Below, in pieces: positions 61,250 through 62,955 of a stretch of 62,955 nt of DNA. Source of the stretch: Ottowia sp. (GTDB taxonomy: Bacteria > Pseudomonadota > Gammaproteobacteria > Burkholderiales > Burkholderiaceae_C); contig JALOAS010000005.1 of the NCBI GenBank assembly GCA_023228705.1, forward strand, positions 1 to 62,955. The letters run 5' to 3'. The notes below the pieces were generated by a model. The model worked only from the letters and a program-made list of their open reading frames with translations. It was not told the DNA's origin and ran no database searches. The first letter of the stretch is position 1; each line of letters begins with the position of its first letter. The translations under genes were made by a program, and so were the position numbers.

Positions 61250-61530
61250 TTGCGCGAACGCCAAACGCTGGACGCACTTCGCTCAACCTCTTTTCATCAT
61301 GAGCCGCCGCAGGCGGCTTTCATACAAGGCCCGCAAGGGCCGAGGTCATCGGTCATCCGGACAGGTTGAGCGTTGAGCGTGGTGGGCACACGCTGGACGC
61401 TGAACGCTTGACGCCAAACCTTCATCAGCCGCCGCAGGCGGCTTTCATCCAGGGCCCGCAAGGGCCGAGGTCATCTGTCATCGGCGCCGCACTTCACCAG
61501 ACGCCAGACGCTTAACGCTCAACGCCTGCC
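61250..61530. repeat. Dispersed repeat cluster (two type B units, heptamers)
   Basis: Contains a stretch of about 70 bp shared with the cluster after the heptamer array (42439-42512), two hairpins CCGCCGCAGGCGG, two GGCCCGCAAGGGCC hairpins, GGTCATCGGTCAT (61344-61356), GGTCATCTGTCAT (61469-61481) and single heptamers. It reaches up to the promoter of the Sel1-type gene. Confidence 0.75.
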
Positions 61531-61657
61531 ACCAGCCGCTGGCTACAATTCGCCCCATGCCCCTGCCCCACCCCGGCACGCCATCAGCCTGAACACCGCA
61601 GCCGCCCTGAACGGACTGAGCGTTCGCACGTGGCAGCGGCGCGTCGCGCAGGGGCAG

Positions 61658-62116
61658 GTGCCGCAGTTGCGCCGGCCCGGCCCCAGCCAGCAGACGCTGG
61701 TGCCGCTGGCGGCGGCGCTGCCGACGCTGACGGTGACGCTGGGCGCCGAAGAAGACGCCGCGCTGCTGGTGCGCGCCGATAACGGCGAGGCGGCAGCGCA
61801 GGCTGACGTGGGCGCGCTGCTGGCGCGGCACGCGCTGCAGCAGGCGGCCGATGACGACGGCGGCGACGGCGAAGCGCAGACGGCGGCCAGCATTGCAGCG
61901 GTGCTTTACTTCCTGGAGCAGGCGGCGGCGCAGGGCGACGCCGACGCCATGAACTGGCTGGGCACGCTGCACGCGGCCGAGCTGGCCGGTCGGCGCGGCC
62001 CGGCAGCCGAGTCGCTGGCGCTGATGTGGGCGGCGCGGGCCGCAGCGCACGGCCATGTGATTGCGCGGCAGCAGATGGCGGCGTTGCGGCAGCAGGTGCT
62101 GGCGCCGGGCGGCTGA
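61658..62116 (+). CDS. Sel1-repeat-like protein with N-terminal helix-turn-helix-like segment
   Basis: At least 152 residues. Ala-rich helical repeats of Sel1 type are seen (AVLYFLEQAAAQGDADAMNW, then ESLALMWAARAAAHGHVIAR). The GTG at 61658 is the first standard start in this frame. Coding character extends upstream to about 61583: ISLNTAAALNGLSVRTWQRR reads as an HTH-like piece. An ATG at 61557, just behind a TACAAT -10 (61544-61549), opens a 12-codon frame that ends in TGA one base out of phase. So a single-base shift near 61575 may have separated the true start from the body. Function unknown. Confidence 0.55.
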   Translation: MPQLRRPGPSQQTLVPLAAALPTLTVTLGAEEDAALLVRADNGEAAAQADVGALLARHALQQAADDDGGDGEAQTAASIAAVLYFLEQAAAQGDADAMNWLGTLHAAELAGRRGPAAESLALMWAARAAAHGHVIARQQMAALRQQVLAPGG

Positions 62117-62136
62117 GCTGGCGGAGAAGCCTGGCA

Positions 62137-62487
62137 TCAGCCGGCTGTCAGCTCACGCTGCAACCGCTGTACGTCTTCCTGCAACAACGGCAGGCTGCTG
62201 TGGATGACATCCCACACGATTTCATCGTCAATGTCCGCGTAGCCGTGGATCAGGATATTGCGGAACGCGATGGCGCGCTGATAGCCGCGTATCTCTTGTG
62301 CAACCTGCGGTGCACTGCGGCTCAGCTGCCCGAGCGCCTCGCCGATGATTTCCATCTGCCGCTCGACCGCCGAGCGCATCATGGGATGGCCGCGGTAGTC
62401 GGCCAAATCCGCCTGGCCCACGAAATCCGTGATCAGCGCGGCCGCTGCGGCTATATCGTATAAATACTTGAGCACCCTAAGCGACAT
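62137..62487 (-). CDS. hepT: HepT-type HEPN toxin (DUF86)
   Basis: 116-residue HEPN RNase. The catalytic RX4HXY motif is RNILIHGY near residue 77, and the dimer helix is RQMEIIGEALGQL. HepT toxins cleave RNA; the tyrosine of this motif is the target of AMP transfer by MntA. ATG 62487 overlaps the mntA stop by 11 bp, as in known pairs. Motifs intact. Confidence 0.88.
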   Translation of the reverse strand: MSLRVLKYLYDIAAAAALITDFVGQADLADYRGHPMMRSAVERQMEIIGEALGQLSRSAPQVAQEIRGYQRAIAFRNILIHGYADIDDEIVWDVIHSSLPLLQEDVQRLQRELTAG

Positions 62488-62785
62488 AGACGGTCCGTCG
62501 GCTGGCATCGACGCTCTGGCGGAACCAGGGATTGCGTATGCTGCGATCAACGATGAGGTCGATGGGTCTCCCAAACAGCTCCTGCAGATCTTCAAGGAGG
62601 CCAAAGTAGGCGTTGGCGGCGCCACCGGGTGGCTGCTCGACAAAGCTGACCACGAAGTCGATGTCGCTGCCTGCGTCGTCAAAGGAACCTGCGGCGGCTG
62701 AGCCAAAGACGTCAAGGCGCGCGACGCCATGGCGCTGGGCCAGCGCAGACAACTCAGCGGCACGGGCTGTCAGGAAGGACTGCAT
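62477..62785 (-). CDS. mntA: MntA-type minimal nucleotidyltransferase antitoxin
   Basis: 102-residue minimal nucleotidyltransferase. The signature GSAAAGSFDDAGSDIDFVV holds the GS and the DxD of the family near residues 26-44. A third acidic residue is seen in PIDLIVD. In MntA/HepT systems it neutralises HepT by adding AMP. The frame continues 12 codons upstream; MQSFLTARAAELSAL at ATG 62785 is the family start. First gene of the pair. Confidence 0.88.
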   Translation of the reverse strand: MQSFLTARAAELSALAQRHGVARLDVFGSAAAGSFDDAGSDIDFVVSFVEQPPGGAANAYFGLLEDLQELFGRPIDLIVDRSIRNPWFRQSVDASRRTVYVA

Positions 62786-62933
62786 GGCGCAATGATCGCA
62801 TGCCTTGGCAGCTGCGCTCAAGGCCTGGCGCTAGACATCATGGATTGACCTGCCCGTCCTCGAAACGCGTGGATTACGCTACGGGTGACGGGAATCACCG
62901 CTCACGCAGAGCCAACATCAAGGAGAGCAGGTC

Positions 62934-62955
62934 ATGAAAGAATTTAGCACGTATG
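62934..62955 (+). CDS. Start of an unidentified gene, cut by the window edge
   Basis: ATG 62934 has AAGGAG at 62920-62925 with 8 nt spacing and opens MKEFSTY before the sequence ends. Upstream, 62786-62933 contains GTGACGGGAATCACCG, a short inverted repeat. Too short to identify. Confidence 0.5.

Overview
The window is a GC-rich bacterial chromosome segment. The housekeeping order petABC-sspA-sspB, Nif3/htrA, tatABC-hinT-hisIE and hisFAB-hisC points to a betaproteobacterium of the Burkholderiales, most likely Comamonadaceae. That placement is inferred from gene order and protein character, not from a marker gene. There is no rRNA, no complete prophage and no CRISPR array; one tRNA (Thr, TGT) is present.

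Layout. (1) 413-8604: a complete four-gene type II Wadjet anti-plasmid operon, jetABCD (kleisin, KITE, SMC-like ATPase, Toprim nuclease), followed on the same strand by sbcD-sbcC (8744-13243). (2) 13298-18205: a lipase-like hydrolase, two short-chain dehydrogenases, a phosphate acetyl/butyryltransferase and an HdeD-like membrane protein. (3) 18349-21799: a copper module (CueR-type operator, copA, copZ, cueR), split between copA and copZ by a MITE-like element whose second copy forms the left edge of the window. (4) 21819-27558: PP2C phosphatase, soluble pyrophosphatase, K+-independent proton-pumping pyrophosphatase and moaA. (5) 27870-31846: a heme-domain/membrane-protein pair behind an FNR-like box, a small monooxygenase-fold protein and a thiolase with palindromic operator candidates. 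(6) 32331-34206: an arsenite pump whose arsR is truncated beside an IS481-type remnant and tRNA-Thr. (7) 34259-42194: sspB, sspA, the cytochrome bc1 operon, mscL, pdxA, a Nif3-like gene and a DegS/HtrA-like protease. (8) 42681-51977: tatCBA, hinT, hisE, hisI, gdhA, hisF, hisA, hisB and hisC. hisH is absent from its usual place and gdhA sits inside the his cluster. (9) 52529-62955: accessory end with an MCP carrying a C-terminal cache-like domain, a SWIM/SNF2 helicase, a frameshifted brnT with its antitoxin, two decayed RAYT-like transposase pieces, a cytochrome c plus unknown secreted protein, a Sel1-type protein and a MntA/HepT toxin-antitoxin pair.

Intergenic gaps throughout are filled by a dispersed repeat family: a 52-57 bp hairpin-rich unit, a second hairpin unit, and short arrays of the heptamer CGTTGAG. 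All share a 13-nt G(A/G)TCATCNGTCAT motif. After htrA the heptamer has expanded to about 29 copies. Two MITE-like elements are stacked inside one such repeat at 46413-46831. The repeats sit at most of the places where gene order departs from the usual Burkholderiales arrangement. All database-level identities below rest on recognition of motifs and family sequences, not on searches.
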